A DNA stretch of 64,000 nt from Zygnema cylindricum. Taxonomy: Eukaryota; Streptophyta; Zygnematophyceae; Zygnematales; Zygnemataceae. Shown piece by piece: positions 62,698-64,000 of the stretch (the stretch's first letter is position 1; every line of letters begins with the position of its first letter). The stretch spans positions 248,001-312,000 of the forward strand of contig JBBHKE010001784.1 of assembly GCA_037447655.1 (NCBI GenBank), written 5' to 3'. The notes below the pieces were generated by a model. The model saw only the letters and a list, made by a program, of their open reading frames with translations, searched no databases and was not told where the DNA came from. Both the position numbers and the translations under genes were made by a program.

Positions 62698-63745
62698 TGA
62701 ATTTCTGAGACCTCCATAAGTCCTCAGAGTAGACAGCTTCCAAGAAGCCTCTAGGATAATCCTGACCCCTTTGTGTTTCAGCAAAAATGATTGCCACCCT
62801 CGCAGACAAAAACCCTAACCACTTGCACCTCTGTGAAGGCATGACTCCCATGAGTCGATAGCAAAAAGAATCTCTGAATTTGCTCCCCTGAGCTGTAAGT
62901 TATGGAGGGTCAAAGTTGACCTTTTGTACATAAACTCTGTGGAAGAGAGGGTCCTCTCTTCTAATTTTTCTAAGTCCTATCTCTCTCACAGACTCTTTTT
63001 ACTAATGTACGGAACCAATTAGAATAGAGTTCCGTACGCAAAAGTACAGCTGCCGTTGTACTTTAGGTAAGGACATTGTACGACATGGCCTAAATGTCGA
63101 CACATGTCATATCCGGATTCGGTGCCATAATCTCCGGAGATTCCACGATTCAACGTAATTTCGCCACGCGTCATCCGATGTGGCGATGGCGACAAACCGC
63201 TGAAATCTTCCTCCGTGATCTCGGCGCTAATTGCGGCCGTCCGATTAGAATCTAATTTAATCGTAGCCGTAATAAATACATGTGCGGTATTTGTTTCACT
63301 TACGAAACAAATGCGCGGTATTGATTTTTAGTCCGTACCGTAATCCGTACTTTATATATTACCGGATCTATGTATCACGTAATCTATTATAGTTAAATGA
63401 ATAATCGTACGTATATATATTTAATTAATTATCAAACTATATACTACGTAGCATTAACCCTAGACTTAACGGCTAAGGCTACCGGCTATTTCCTGTCTAC
63501 CAGTCGGTAGGTACAAGGATCAATTCCTGTCGCCGGCACATACATTTAAATAAATAAACCCTAACTAATATAAATTTCCTGTAGACCTCAGAATAGCCAA
63601 GGTAGCCATGGCTCTAGCTTCCTCTCCAATTTCACAGTGACTGCGACAAGTTTGAGAGTTGGAGAGAGAAGTTAGAGATAGAATGCCTCAGCTTCTTTAT
63701 TTCTTTTCAGACCTAGAAAATACTTAAAAACCATTAGTTTCTACA
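62698..63745 (-). repeat. Copia LTR, 1048 bp, minus strand
   Basis: On the minus strand it runs TGTAGAAACTAATGG to GGTCTCAGAAATTCA. It is closest to the solo LTR at 37286. It contains the GTAC cluster and the GCGGTATTTGTTTC...GAAACAAATGCGCGG hairpin. It is the 3' LTR of an element that continues beyond the window. Confidence 0.9.
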
Positions 63746-63758
63746 CTCCCCTTATTTT

Positions 63759-64000
63759 CTAGTCAATAATCAATTTCAGACCACACTTCTCCCTGCAAAA
63801 AATTAGCTTAGGGGAAGGCACAGGTTTGGTCATCATATCTGCTACCATCTCAATATCTGGTCTGTACTCTAAACTGATTATTTTGTTTTCTACTTTTTCT
63901 GTAACAAAGCTAAGTCTAATGTCCATGTGTTTGGCTTTAAAATGATGTTTAGGATTGGCAGAAATAGTGATTACTGCCTGATTATCACAAAATATTTTCT
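63759..64000 (-). pseudogene. Copia RNase H end, continues past the window
   Basis: Reads FCDNQ-type block (LCDNQAVITISANPKHHF), KHMDIRLSFVTEKVENKI, MVADMMTKPVPSPKL, FCREKCGLK, followed by the polypurine tract AAAATAAGGGGAG and the LTR at 63745. Open in the part visible; whether the element is intact cannot be told. Confidence 0.85.

Overview
The window looks like nuclear DNA of a green-lineage (streptophyte) eukaryote. It carries one spliced gene of the plant xyloglucan alpha-1,2-fucosyltransferase family (GT37), with GT-AG introns. It also has several plant-type Ty1/copia remnants, MITEs, and a very large short-unit satellite. The fucosyltransferase is divided into 13 exons, whereas Arabidopsis FUT1 (from memory) has very few introns. 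It also diverges well beyond angiosperm sequences, so a non-seed plant or charophyte alga fits better than a flowering plant. I cannot name the species. There is no prokaryotic gene content; most long open frames are chance or repeat-derived.

Layout. 1-1.9 kb: a cluster of small TA-flanked inverted-repeat elements (MITEs). 2.4-5 kb: a possible small plus-strand gene for a plastid-type membrane protein (weak). 5.4-5.8 kb: a hAT-type MITE with 8-bp target duplication. 6.38-15.98 kb: the complete minus-strand GT37 gene; every exon phase joins, giving 701 codons plus stop. 17.5-20.8 kb: a nearly perfect copy of its exons 2-6 with their introns, placed upstream of exon 1. 20.8-22.7 kb: a copia fragment with its LTR, which is interrupted by a second hAT MITE. 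22.9-23.5 kb: a 539-bp TA-flanked MITE with perfect 23-bp ends. 23.8-26.3 kb: possible exons around long pyrimidine and purine tracts. 26.3-29.8 kb: nothing recognisable apart from degenerate low-complexity DNA.

From about 29.9 kb to the end the window is retrotransposon and satellite. A satellite with a 40-bp unit, built on the perfect palindrome GTTAGCGCTAAC, occupies about 21.5 kb in five blocks (roughly 540 units by length). It runs in one orientation from 31.8 to 40.7 kb and in the opposite orientation from 42.7 to 62.7 kb. The switch falls at a run of 79 Ns and a copia pol fragment. Copia LTRs of about 1.03-1.19 kb are inserted in it, including a solo LTR with a clean 5-bp duplication. 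One element (59.0-62.5 kb) has two 1187-bp LTRs, a primer site complementary to the anticodon arm of initiator tRNA-Met as in Drosophila copia, a gag gene, and a large deletion of pol. About 2.5 kb of satellite plus 84 bp of LTR is duplicated on both sides of a 5'-truncated copia.

The genes do not form a pathway. The one confident host gene is the fucosyltransferase. The rest records successive insertion, tandem amplification, duplication and recombination among mobile elements and satellite.
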